Source of the DNA: Methylobacter sp.
GTDB lineage: Bacteria; Pseudomonadota; Gammaproteobacteria; Methylococcales; Methylomonadaceae
Length of the DNA stretch: 27,391 nt
Direction of reading: 5' to 3'
Assembly (NCBI RefSeq): GCF_023227905.1
Contig: NZ_JALOCF010000056.1
Coordinates: 1-27,391 of the forward strand
A model generated the notes under the pieces. It did no database searches. It was not told the origin of the DNA and was given only the letters and a program-made list of their open reading frames with translations. This document shows, one piece after another, positions 7,395 to 15,430 of this stretch (position 1 is the stretch's first letter; each line of letters begins with the position of its first letter). Position numbers and translations under genes: made by a program.

Positions 7395-8681
7395 TTAAAC
7401 CACAACAACCCCGGCAAACCCGCTACCGGGCGTTCGGAAATTGGTGGTTTGGCCTTGATATAAGCGGGCGCTGGTTAACTGCGTCTGTCCCTTGTAAACA
7501 TACTGCCTCAAGTCAAGTTTAAGATCGACTATTTCATTTTCGACTTTCAACTGCTGCTCGGTAGGTCGTACCAGCGTTTGTGCTACATAATTCCCTTGTA
7601 GAATCTCGTTGAATACCCGTTTGGTGATGCTTTCGCCCCGATAGACAGCTTTGCTGCCGTAGCCTTTGGCCGGTTTGAAAAACAACTGTTTGCGATTTGC
7701 CCATAAGCGTTCGGCATCGTCCTTATGTACGCAAGTCGTGTGAGCGATGCCTTCAAGAAGCAGAGCCCTGGTTTCAGCGGCAACACCAATATCCAACAGC
7801 GCAGTTTCATCAGTCAATATCGCCAGATTCCTTTTATCGGCATATAGCGCATGAGCCCTCGGGTGGGGCGTGATGACAACTGCTTTATCCAGGTAAGCTT
7901 GACGCAATAAGTTTAGCGGTTCAGCTTCCAAACCGAAGTCGGTCAAGCGGTTATAAACGAGATCGATAGGCATATCGCCATGCCAAAGCATTCCATCCCG
8001 GTAATCAAGCTCGGAAGGGTCGCAAATAACCGTATTGATGTGGTTTTGCTCGAACAGTTTTTTGAACAGCAAAAACTCCGGCAACATAAATTGGGCCTGT
8101 GGGTTTTCATCGACGATAGCGATAGAATGTAACGGCTGTTGGCCGCGTTCCGCGTGCCACTCTTCAACAAACATCGTCATAAACAGCTGTTCCGGATTTG
8201 CGGCTACGGTTACATTTATTGCACCCGGCTCGTAACAGGCTGTTTGCGCGCGAACCAGTATGGCGTTCAGCAACGCACCTCCGGCGTCGCTATTTATCTC
8301 AATTAATTGTGAACCTCTGGGACTTAAATGAAAATCATAGCCGAAAAAAACGCCATGAGCTTTAGGGATAAATTGCGCCGCTTCAGGGGCATAAGCCAAA
8401 ACGCGTTGCTGATAAGCGGGCATGGCAATAACGCTTTCTATGGCGGCAATAATGTCACGCTGCCTGCGTATGGTGCTTTCGGCGACAAAAACCAGAGATT
8501 CGGCGAATTGGTGCGGGCGCTCTTCAATGAGCATTCGATAAAGCGCATCATCAGCCAGTTGTTGGCGTAATGCCTTACGCATGGCGTCCCGATTAAGTGA
8601 AACATAGCGGCATTCGGCGTTGCGCTGATCGGTTAATGGTGCGCTCTTATGGTCGGTAGCAGTTTGAGGAGGCAAGGACAT
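7395..8681 (-). CDS. ATP-grasp-like protein of unknown function
   Basis: The 428-residue soluble protein has features reminiscent of ATP-grasp ligases. LFFKPAKGYGSKAVYRGES (about 334-352) resembles the lysine and glycine-rich nucleotide-binding loop, EIVDLKLDLRQYVYKG the D-x-R strand region, and QLIEINSDAGGALLNA a central conserved segment. The middle (SIAIVDENPQ, then PEFLLFKKLFEQ) looks like a Rossmann-type substrate domain. I do not recognise a named family; distant relation to glutathionylspermidine-synthase or circularly permuted ATP-grasp proteins is possible. The start at 8681 lacks a clear ribosome site, and a later ATG at residue 34 (MRKALRQQ) is an alternative. It is convergent with galU and has no operon partner. 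Confidence 0.7.
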   Translation of the reverse strand: MSLPPQTATDHKSAPLTDQRNAECRYVSLNRDAMRKALRQQLADDALYRMLIEERPHQFAESLVFVAESTIRRQRDIIAAIESVIAMPAYQQRVLAYAPEAAQFIPKAHGVFFGYDFHLSPRGSQLIEINSDAGGALLNAILVRAQTACYEPGAINVTVAANPEQLFMTMFVEEWHAERGQQPLHSIAIVDENPQAQFMLPEFLLFKKLFEQNHINTVICDPSELDYRDGMLWHGDMPIDLVYNRLTDFGLEAEPLNLLRQAYLDKAVVITPHPRAHALYADKRNLAILTDETALLDIGVAAETRALLLEGIAHTTCVHKDDAERLWANRKQLFFKPAKGYGSKAVYRGESITKRVFNEILQGNYVAQTLVRPTEQQLKVENEIVDLKLDLRQYVYKGQTQLTSARLYQGQTTNFRTPGSGFAGVVVV

Positions 8682-8881
8682 TAGATTCTATGTGTTATTT
8701 AGCAATATGCTGAACTCATCGGCAGATTATTACAGAAAAACACCCGTTCTGTAGAGCAATGTAGATGATTGCCTGGTTTGTGGGGCGCTTGTGTTTGGCT
8801 GTTTTTTATCAGATACTGATTAAGGACTGGGGCCGGCCGTAGGTTGATTCCAAATAATAACTTTGTTTAGGAGAATAAAAA

Positions 8882-9391
8882 ATGCGCGTAATTCGTTTGT
8901 TGCTGTGCGGTCTGGTACTGGTTGGCTGGAGTCTGGCAGTTAATGCCGCCAGTTACGAAGCCCTTAAACCATTATTGGGCGATGTGGCGGACTGGACCGG
9001 CGAAGCGGCAGAAGGCAGCAGCATGGATATGGAAGGTGTGACCATGATCACCGCCAGTCGCCACTATCAGCGCGGCGAAGAGCGGAGCTTTGATGCTCAG
9101 TTGAGTCTGATGCCGGGCGCTATGTCCGCCGTTATACAGACGGAGATGAATATGAACATGGAAACCGACCAAGCTGTCGTAACCACCGCTACGATTGACG
9201 GTTTCCGTGTGCACCACAATCATGAAAAAGCCCAAAATAGCGGCGATGTTGTCGTCATTTTAGGTGGCGACGATAAAAGAAGCGCGATGTTTACCATGAG
9301 TTATACGGGCATGAGCACTCAGGAAGCCTTGGCAATGGCTAAACGGTTCGACTGGAAAAAAATGCAGGCAGCCACAGCGGCATTGCATTGA
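8882..9391 (+). CDS. Secreted Met-rich protein of unknown function
   Basis: The 169-residue product starts with a clear signal peptide (RLLLCGLVLVGWSLAV, cleavage after VNA-A at about residue 22-23), so it should be periplasmic or extracellular. The mature part holds about a dozen methionines, clustered in SMDMEGVTM, LMPGAM and EMNMNME, plus HHNH. Such Met/His patches occur in copper-handling proteins, but no copper-binding fold is recognisable, so this is only a suggestion. The ATG at 8882 has a strong AGGAG site 7 bases upstream. It is monocistronic between the divergent ATP-grasp-like gene and an intergenic hairpin. No family name can be given. Confidence 0.8.
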   Translation: MRVIRLLLCGLVLVGWSLAVNAASYEALKPLLGDVADWTGEAAEGSSMDMEGVTMITASRHYQRGEERSFDAQLSLMPGAMSAVIQTEMNMNMETDQAVVTTATIDGFRVHHNHEKAQNSGDVVVILGGDDKRSAMFTMSYTGMSTQEALAMAKRFDWKKMQAATAALH

Positions 9392-9540
9392 TCCGGATAT
9401 AGCTTTACTTAAGCTTTGAGCATCCCCGTCAATCAAATAGATTGAGATGGTCTAACGAGTCACAGCATGAGTTCTGGCCACCTCTTGAAATTATTGATAT
9501 CTGTTTTCGGCTTCACGCATTAAGATCTCTTGGTCACTCT

Positions 9541-9600
9541 ATCATCGGTGCAATACAACAGTTGGTCGGTTGTTTTGCACCGGTGATCTCTTGTTTTTAC
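9541..9600 (+). terminator. Strong 19-bp hairpin with T-rich tail
   Basis: Arms 9541-9559 and 9569-9587 pair over 19 positions with one mismatch and one wobble around a 9-nt loop, followed by CTCTTGTTTTTAC. It lies 150 bp after the secreted-protein gene, in a 320-bp stretch (9392-9712) without genes. It may be a terminator for that transcript or the 3' end of an unannotated small RNA. Nothing else is evident in the stretch. Confidence 0.6.
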
Positions 9601-9712
9601 CCTATCAATATCACAGTCTTAAAGTCAGTTGGAACGATGGTCGCTCAGGTCTCGTAAGAGCTTTTTATCATTACGTTGACTTGTATATTTGAGTTATCCT
9701 TGTCAGGGTCGC

Positions 9713-10160
9713 CAAAATACGGTTTAGCCAGTTAAAGGAACGGTTTTGCTGGTGTTTCTCATTACCTTGCCTCTGTGGGTATATCGATGGCGACAGACTT
9801 ATTGATAGGCGTCGGTGTGGTATTCCGGCCAAGTTTTCAATCCATCTGCGGCGCGGCGTCAGGCTGAACAACCTGTTCAATATTCATTTCGTTAGCGAGC
9901 CGAGAGAGGTCGATACCGTTGTGGTCTCTATCGTCGGCGCTACGATTTTTTCCAACTTTATGTCATTGAAGACGACTGGCTTACTGCACAGCGGTAATAT
10001 TTCAATTGAACAATGCCTATCTGATCGATCATACGGTAACGGAATTTAATCATGATTTTCAGCATAACTATGAAAGACAGGATGGCAAACGTAAGTTTTT
10101 CGGAATGGAATATCGTGATACTTTTTCGGAACACCTTTTGGCAGTATGCAGAAGGAAGCG
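9713..10160 (+). pseudogene. Decayed, internally deleted SulP-transporter gene
   Basis: Two short homologous pieces of the intact SulP gene downstream are joined. The 5' piece (about 9713-9795) carries the equivalent of the first transmembrane segment (LLVFLITLPLW, matching LLVFLIALPLC) in broken frames. The 3' piece (about 9797-10160) reads LRRGVRLNNLFNIHF, EVDTVVVSIVGATIFSNF and then, in another frame, NNAYLIDHTVTEFNHDF. These match RGVWPNNLFKIHF, KDTVTVKLLGSALFSNF and EGYLIDHTVMEYIHDY of the intact protein. About 1.1 kb encoding the central membrane domain is missing, and at least two frame changes and stops are present. Divergence from the intact neighbour is substantial, so it was an old paralogue, not a recent duplication. 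Confidence 0.85.
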
Positions 10161-10249
10161 TAATAATATGAGTCGCTACGCAAGTGGTATAGTGGTCACC
10201 TAAAAATCAACTAGAGACACACTATTTTTTACAATAAACGAGGACTTCT

Positions 10250-11845
10250 ATGAATAAACAATCCCGTTCAGCTATACCTAAAACCGGTCTGGCGGGCTTA
10301 AAAGAGAACTGGCACAGTGATTTGCAATCCGGATTATTGGTGTTTCTTATCGCTCTGCCTCTGTGCTTAGGCATATCGGTGGCATCCGGTTTTCCGCCAT
10401 CGGCCGGCATTATTACAGCGATTGTCGGCGGGGTATTAGTATCGCGTATTAGCGGTTCATACTTGACTATCAATGGACCGGCGGCTGGTTTGATCGTGGT
10501 GGTTTTGGCGGCGGTGCAAGCGTTGGGCGAAGGCGACGCGATGGCCGGTTACCGCTACACGCTTGCGGCCATTGTCGTGGCCAGTGGATTACAGATTTTG
10601 ATGGGGAAATATAAGATGGGACAGCTGAGTTCCTTTTTCCCCACGTCAGTGGTGCATGGCATGCTCGCGGCCATCGGCATTATTATTATCGCCACACAAA
10701 GCCACGTTATGCTTGGTGCCACGCCGGAACCCGGCGGCTTGTTTTCGATTATTGCACAGATTCCGCATAGCCTGCTTAGCATGAATGCGGAAATCGGCCT
10801 GATCAGCTTTTTAAGTTTGCTGATACTGATTATCTGGCCGCTCGTCGGAAGCAGGATTCCCGCTCCGGTCATTGCCGTGCTGGTGGGGACTTTGTTTGCT
10901 TGGCATTTCGACTTGGCTCAAGACCAGGCTGACAGCAGGTCGACATATGTGGTTGGGATTCCCGATGATTTTCTGGCCGGTTTTTATTTTCCCGATTTTT
11001 CAAAAATAACCACATTAGCCTTTTGGGAGGCTGTGCTGAGTATCAGTTTAGTGGGCAGCCTTGAAAGCTTGCTGAGTGCGACAGCGGTCGACAAGCTCGA
11101 TTCTTATAAACGCCATTCCGATCTCGATCGCGATTTAACGGCGGTCGGCATCGGTAATCTGGTGGCCGGTTTAATCGGCGGCTTGCCGATGATTGCCGAG
11201 ATCGTGCGCAGTTCGGCGAATATCGATAACGGGGCGAAAACAGCTTGGGCCAACTTCTTTCACGGCGTGATATTACTGCTGTTCGTGGTCTTGTTTACAG
11301 GGTTTATACAAAGCATTCCGTTAGCTTCTCTGGCCGCCTTGCTGGTTTATACCGGTTACCGTTTAGCCTCGCCTGAAACATTTTACAGGGTAAGGGAAGT
11401 AGGCAAAGAGCAATTGTTTATGTTCGTGGTGACGATTATCGGCGTATTGGCGACTGATTTATTGATGGGCGTGATTTTAGGGATTATTGTAAAACTTGCG
11501 ATTAATCTGGTCCGGGGCGTTTGGCCTAACAATTTGTTCAAGATTCACTTTACGATCCAACAGCCGGATAAAGACACCGTGACCGTTAAGTTATTAGGTT
11601 CGGCTCTTTTTTCAAATTTCCTGCCATTAAAAAAAGCGCTTGCCCGGCTGGACAAAGGTAAGACGATTATTTTTGATTTTTCGGAAGGCTACCTGATTGA
11701 TCATACCGTTATGGAGTATATCCATGATTACATGCAGGACTATGAAGCCCAAGGTGGCCGATGCCGGAAAGTAGGCAAGGCATTTGAAACCTTTTCCAAT
11801 CATGCTCTTGCCGCGCGTTTAATGACCGAAGATGATCGGAAGTGA
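10250..11845 (+). CDS. SulP-family anion transporter with C-terminal STAS domain
   Basis: The 531-residue inner-membrane transporter has a SulP core of about 10-14 membrane segments (residues 25-415) and a cytoplasmic STAS-type domain (about 440-531). Visible SulP features are LLVFLIALPLCLGISVASGFP, split by family motif GIITAIVGG, ISGSYLTINGPAAG, FFPTSVVHGMLAAIGIII, and LSISLVGSLESLLSATAVDK. This subgroup often sits near carbonic anhydrases or CO2-related genes, which suggests bicarbonate as substrate; sulfate or another anion remains possible. A GAGG ribosome site precedes the ATG. A decayed paralogue lies upstream and the Ehr/Hyf-like operon begins 417 bp downstream on the same strand. Confidence 0.9.
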   Translation: MNKQSRSAIPKTGLAGLKENWHSDLQSGLLVFLIALPLCLGISVASGFPPSAGIITAIVGGVLVSRISGSYLTINGPAAGLIVVVLAAVQALGEGDAMAGYRYTLAAIVVASGLQILMGKYKMGQLSSFFPTSVVHGMLAAIGIIIIATQSHVMLGATPEPGGLFSIIAQIPHSLLSMNAEIGLISFLSLLILIIWPLVGSRIPAPVIAVLVGTLFAWHFDLAQDQADSRSTYVVGIPDDFLAGFYFPDFSKITTLAFWEAVLSISLVGSLESLLSATAVDKLDSYKRHSDLDRDLTAVGIGNLVAGLIGGLPMIAEIVRSSANIDNGAKTAWANFFHGVILLLFVVLFTGFIQSIPLASLAALLVYTGYRLASPETFYRVREVGKEQLFMFVVTIIGVLATDLLMGVILGIIVKLAINLVRGVWPNNLFKIHFTIQQPDKDTVTVKLLGSALFSNFLPLKKALARLDKGKTIIFDFSEGYLIDHTVMEYIHDYMQDYEAQGGRCRKVGKAFETFSNHALAARLMTEDDRK

Positions 11846-11856
11846 ATTAGATTGAG

Positions 11857-11886
11857 GTCGGGTTATGCGTAGCGTCGTAATCCGAC
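11857..11886 (+). repeat. REP-like palindrome after the SulP gene
   Basis: Nine-base arms GTCGGGTTA and TAATCCGAC (11857-11865, 11878-11886) pair with one wobble around a 12-nt loop. A related inverted segment, GTCGTAACCCAAC, occurs at about 12229-12241. The whole 11857-12241 stretch therefore has similar ends in opposite orientation, like a composite non-coding repeat element. Confidence 0.65.
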
Positions 11887-11910
11887 ATCCCCGGCTTTAG
11901 GCTACGTTCG

Positions 11911-11973
11911 GCGATTGCTCCAGGCAATCTTTCGGAATTTCCTCCCTCCATGGAGGTCAATGCAGATATCGCA
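11911..11973 (+). repeat. 63-bp intergenic repeat, copy A
   Basis: This segment matches 12129-12191 at 59 of 63 positions. It contains the short hairpin GATTGCTCCAGGCAATC and the palindrome CCTCCATGGAGG, and ends in GATATCGCA. It lies in the 417-bp gap between the SulP gene and hyfB, which otherwise shows only short GCAGGAGCAA-type repeats and no gene. Confidence 0.85.
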
Positions 11974-12128
11974 TAAGGCCATGGATGGACTGTAGTAGAG
12001 CACCAACAGTAGGCGCTTTACGACTGCAAGGATGCAGGAGGTAGAGCAATGCAGGAGCAATTGCCGAGGCGCAGCTTCCGCTCCTGCTCACGCTAAGTAC
12101 CTACATAATCCACAGGGATGTGGTGGCC

Positions 12129-12191
12129 GCGATTGCTCCAGGCAATCTTGCGGCATTTCCTCCATCCTTGGAGGTCAATGCAGATATCGCA
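12129..12191 (+). repeat. 63-bp intergenic repeat, copy B
   Basis: Second copy of the 11911-11973 segment, with four mismatches. The first hairpin (GATTGC/GCAATC) is preserved exactly; the central CCTCCATGGAGG palindrome is altered by one base. Preservation of the first stem suggests a structured, repeated intergenic family. Confidence 0.85.
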
Positions 12192-12262
12192 GGAGCAAAT
12201 ATCTGTCCATGTAGGCAACGCAGGAGCAGTCGTAACCCAACTTACGCAATAAGGAGAATTTT

Positions 12263-14389
12263 ATGGTTCTTGGACTAGCTTATGGTGCGGTACTTCTAAG
12301 CTTTGCTTCCGGCTTGTTAGGGCTGATGATGAATCAGCGCCAACATGTGCTGGTATTTAGCCGGTATTGGTTTAAAAAATTACCGAGTACCCATGAACAT
12401 TCTCAATCCGTAGTTTCCGAATGCCTGGAAGAGAACCATTACCCGGCTTTTCTACGGCAAGCGGTGTTTGCTTTGCTGGGGTTGTCCGGTGTTTTCGCGG
12501 TATTGGCCGGGTTGAGCGTATTGATCGCCAAAGAAGTGGTTACCGATCAACTTGGCTTAGGGTTGCCTTGGCTGCCCTGGCATGTTCGTTTTGATTGTCT
12601 GTCGGGTTTTTTCTTTTTAATCGTCGGCATTGCCACAAGCGCGGTCAGTTTATATGTGCCGGGTTATGTGAACAGTTACGATGAAAGCCGGCATCCTTTT
12701 GCAATCTTGGGCTTATTTACCGGGCTATTTGTCGCCGGGATGCTGCTGGTGTTGTTGGCCGATGACGCGTTCTTTTTCATGATTGCCTGGGAGTTGATGT
12801 CGGTTGCCAGTTATTTCTTGGTGGCGTTCCAGCATGAAAACTCAGCCAATCGTCGCGCCGCTTTTATCTATTTGTTAATGGCGGAAGTCGGTGCCTTAGC
12901 TATTATTCTGGGGTTTGGCGTACTGGCCGGCTTTTCGGACGGTTTTACCTTTGACGCCCTGCGCAAGGCGCACTTATCGACAACCTGGGCCAGCATTGCC
13001 TTTATGTGGGCATTATTGGGTTTCGGCATGAAGGCCGGGATTGTCCCTGTGCATGTCTGGTTGCCGGAAGCGCATCCGGTTGCGCCTTCGCATATTTCCG
13101 CGCTGATGAGCGGTGTGATGCTGAAGGTCGCACTCTATGGATTGATCCGTTTTTGCTTCGATTTGCTCGGCGACGTGCACTGGCAATGGGGTGTGGTGTT
13201 ACTGATGCTAGGCACTGTCTCGGCGCTGGGCGGCATCTTGTACGCGATGATGCAGACCAATTTAAAGCGCCTTTTGGCTTACAGCTCGGTCGAAAACATC
13301 GGCATCATTTTTATGGTGCTGGGCTTGGCTATGATCTTCATGGCAAACGGTCATCCGCAACTGGCGGCGTTGGGCTTCCTGGCAGCGTTGTTTCATGCCT
13401 TCAATCATGCCTTGTTCAAGAATCTGCTATTTCTGGGCGCAGGCATTATTCATCATCAAACCCATCAGTTAAATATCGATATGATGGGCGGACTGATTAA
13501 AAAAATGCCGAAATCCAGCATGTTGTTTTTAATCGGTTGCATGAGCATTTCTTCATTGCCGCTATTCAACGGCTTCGTTTCTGAATGGCTGGCTTTTCAG
13601 ACCGCGTTGCAGGTCGACGTGCTGGACAATGGCGTATTGCGCAGCTTGATACCGGTCGCCGCGGCATCGTTAGCATTAACGGCGGCATTGGCCGCAGCTT
13701 GTTTCGTCAAGGTATTCGGCTTGATTTTTTTGGGACAGCCCCGCTCGCATCACTGCGATAAAGCGCATGAAGTCGAAGATAAAGGCATGTTGGCCGGTCC
13801 CTCGCTATTGGCGGGCTTGTGCTTTTTGTTCGGAATCTTTCCCGGCCCGGTCATCAGCTTGATCAATAATGTTACCGGGCAATTATTAGGCGAAACTTTG
13901 CCGAATGATGCGGCGTTGGGGTGGCTATGGTTGGCTCCGGTATCCAGCAGCCAAGCATCTTACGCGCCGCCTTTGGTTATGATCGGGGCGCTGATTGCCG
14001 GTTGCGTCAGCTTTTGGTATTTGCGTCGCGATCCTGCAACGGCGCTACGCATATCGGAAACCTGGGATTGCGGTTTTGGCGGATTAACGCCGCGCATGCA
14101 ATACACCAGCAGCGCGTTTACGATGCCGTTCCGGCGGATTTTCGCCAAGGCCTGGATTATTGACGAGCGGATCGACAAGGATATGCGAGGCGCAATGAAC
14201 CAGGACGTCGCGGAGGTTCATTATCAGTTGCAGATTCAGGATCACAGTTGGCCGCGTTTGTATGAACCGATTGAGCGCGGCGTAGACAATGCAGCCAAGC
14301 TGGTGGGACGCATTCAAACCGGAAACATCCGGGTTTACTTGGGCTATTCGTTCGTAACCTTAATTATTATGTTATGGGTGATCAGCTGA
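12263..14389 (+). CDS. hyfB: Ehr/hydrogenase-4-like antiporter subunit HyfB
   Basis: The 708-residue membrane protein belongs to the NuoL/M/N (Mrp-antiporter) superfamily and forms a proton- or ion-translocating arm. Conserved charged residues of the channel are present: Glu177 in WELMSVASYFLV, Lys257 in GFGMKAGIVPVH and Lys288 in LMSGVMLKVALYG. The motif VWLPEAHPVAPSHISALMSG is typical. It is slightly longer than E. coli HyfB (672 aa), partly through an N-terminal cytoplasmic stretch at about 35-65. The non-membrane C-terminal part (about 590-685) is also HyfB-like. AAGGAGA precedes the ATG. The gene opens the six-gene operon and its stop overlaps hyfC as TGATG. Confidence 0.92.
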   Translation: MVLGLAYGAVLLSFASGLLGLMMNQRQHVLVFSRYWFKKLPSTHEHSQSVVSECLEENHYPAFLRQAVFALLGLSGVFAVLAGLSVLIAKEVVTDQLGLGLPWLPWHVRFDCLSGFFFLIVGIATSAVSLYVPGYVNSYDESRHPFAILGLFTGLFVAGMLLVLLADDAFFFMIAWELMSVASYFLVAFQHENSANRRAAFIYLLMAEVGALAIILGFGVLAGFSDGFTFDALRKAHLSTTWASIAFMWALLGFGMKAGIVPVHVWLPEAHPVAPSHISALMSGVMLKVALYGLIRFCFDLLGDVHWQWGVVLLMLGTVSALGGILYAMMQTNLKRLLAYSSVENIGIIFMVLGLAMIFMANGHPQLAALGFLAALFHAFNHALFKNLLFLGAGIIHHQTHQLNIDMMGGLIKKMPKSSMLFLIGCMSISSLPLFNGFVSEWLAFQTALQVDVLDNGVLRSLIPVAAASLALTAALAAACFVKVFGLIFLGQPRSHHCDKAHEVEDKGMLAGPSLLAGLCFLFGIFPGPVISLINNVTGQLLGETLPNDAALGWLWLAPVSSSQASYAPPLVMIGALIAGCVSFWYLRRDPATALRISETWDCGFGGLTPRMQYTSSAFTMPFRRIFAKAWIIDERIDKDMRGAMNQDVAEVHYQLQIQDHSWPRLYEPIERGVDNAAKLVGRIQTGNIRVYLGYSFVTLIIMLWVIS

Positions 14390-15333
14390 TGAACTGGTTA
14401 ATCGCTATTTTGCAAACCATACTGTTTGTGATGCTGGCGCCATTGTTGGCGGGTTGGGTCAAATACTGCAAATGCCGATTACAAAACCGCAAAGCGCCAT
14501 CTCTTTTTCAGCCGTACCGGGATTTAATCAAATTAACCCATAAACAACCCGTCGTCTCAGAGCAGGCCTCCTGGCTGTTTATTAAAGCGCCGTATATTAT
14601 TTTTTCGGCGACGGTACTGGCGGCGACCGTTGTGCCGTTGATTGCCGTCGATTTACCGACTTCGGCCAGCGCCGACGTCATTGTGATGGTGGGTTTTTTC
14701 GCTTTTGCCCGGTTCTTTCTGGCGCTGGCCGGATTGGACGTTGGCACCGCATTCGGCGGCATGGGCTCATCGCGGGAAATGACCATTTCATCGCTGGCGG
14801 AACCTGCGATGTTGATGGCGATTTTTACCTTGACCATGACGGCCTCAACGACCAACTTATCGTTTGCCATTACTTATCTGCTCAATGACGGTTTGGTCTT
14901 GCGCCCTTCGTTTGTATTTGCCCTGGCGGCTTTGGTATTGGTTGCCGTCGCTGAAACCGGGCGTATTCCGGTAGATAATCCGGCGACGCATTTGGAGCTG
15001 ACCATGATTCACGAAGCGATGATTCTTGAATACAGCGGTCGTCATCTGGCGCTGATTGAATGGGCAAGCCAGTTGAAGCTGATGTTGTACGGCGTACTGA
15101 TCGCCAATATCTTTTTCCCTTGGGGTATCGCCGAAACTTTTAGTATTCAGGCGTTAGGCTACGGTTTGCTGGCAATTATGGGCAAGCTTGGCGTATTGGC
15201 GATATTCCTGGCGATGTTGGAGACGTTGTTTGCCAAAATGCGCCTGTTTCGGGTGCAGGAGTATTTGAGTTTCGCTTATTTGTTAGGGCTGCTTGGGTTG
15301 TTGAGCCACATTATTTTGGAGGCGGCACGTTGA
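14389..15333 (+). CDS. hyfC: Ehr/hydrogenase-4-like membrane anchor HyfC (NuoH-like)
   Basis: The 314-residue protein is homologous to NuoH/HycD, the membrane subunit linking the soluble electron-transfer module to the pumping arm and lining the quinone-proximal chamber in complex I. Recognisable features are RDLIKLTHKQP near the N-terminus, GSSREMTISSLAEPAML, and the conserved acidic loop ETGRIPVDNPATHLELTMIH followed by EAMILEYSGRHLAL. Length equals E. coli HyfC (about 315 aa). The ATG at 14389 overlaps the hyfB stop; an in-frame ATG at 14374 lies inside hyfB and would add five residues. A long inverted repeat begins three bases after its stop. Confidence 0.92.
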   Translation: MNWLIAILQTILFVMLAPLLAGWVKYCKCRLQNRKAPSLFQPYRDLIKLTHKQPVVSEQASWLFIKAPYIIFSATVLAATVVPLIAVDLPTSASADVIVMVGFFAFARFFLALAGLDVGTAFGGMGSSREMTISSLAEPAMLMAIFTLTMTASTTNLSFAITYLLNDGLVLRPSFVFALAALVLVAVAETGRIPVDNPATHLELTMIHEAMILEYSGRHLALIEWASQLKLMLYGVLIANIFFPWGIAETFSIQALGYGLLAIMGKLGVLAIFLAMLETLFAKMRLFRVQEYLSFAYLLGLLGLLSHIILEAAR

Positions 15334-15335
15334 AG

Positions 15336-15415
15336 AAGGCGAAGGGCAAAGGACGAAAGGCGAAAACCGAGCATCAAATCCAGCCTTTAGTCCTTCGTCC
15401 TTTGCCCTTCGCCTT
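15336..15415 (+). repeat. Perfect 22-bp inverted repeat between hyfC and hyfE
   Basis: Arms 15336-15357 and 15394-15415 are exact reverse complements, separated by 36 nt. The left arm reads AAGGCGAAGGGCAAAGG and continues ACGAA. The stem starts right after the hyfC stop and ends one base before the region carrying the hyfE ribosome site. It could tune hyfE translation, stabilise the upstream mRNA or partly terminate. The sequence looks like a member of a dispersed repeat family inserted into the operon. Confidence 0.9.
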
Positions 15416-15430
15416 TTGGGAATCTTACTC

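Noticed and set aside
12032..12214. 60-residue ORF upstream of hyfB
   Set aside because: It lies wholly in the repeat block, is Cys/Arg/Ser-rich and shows no protein-like pattern.
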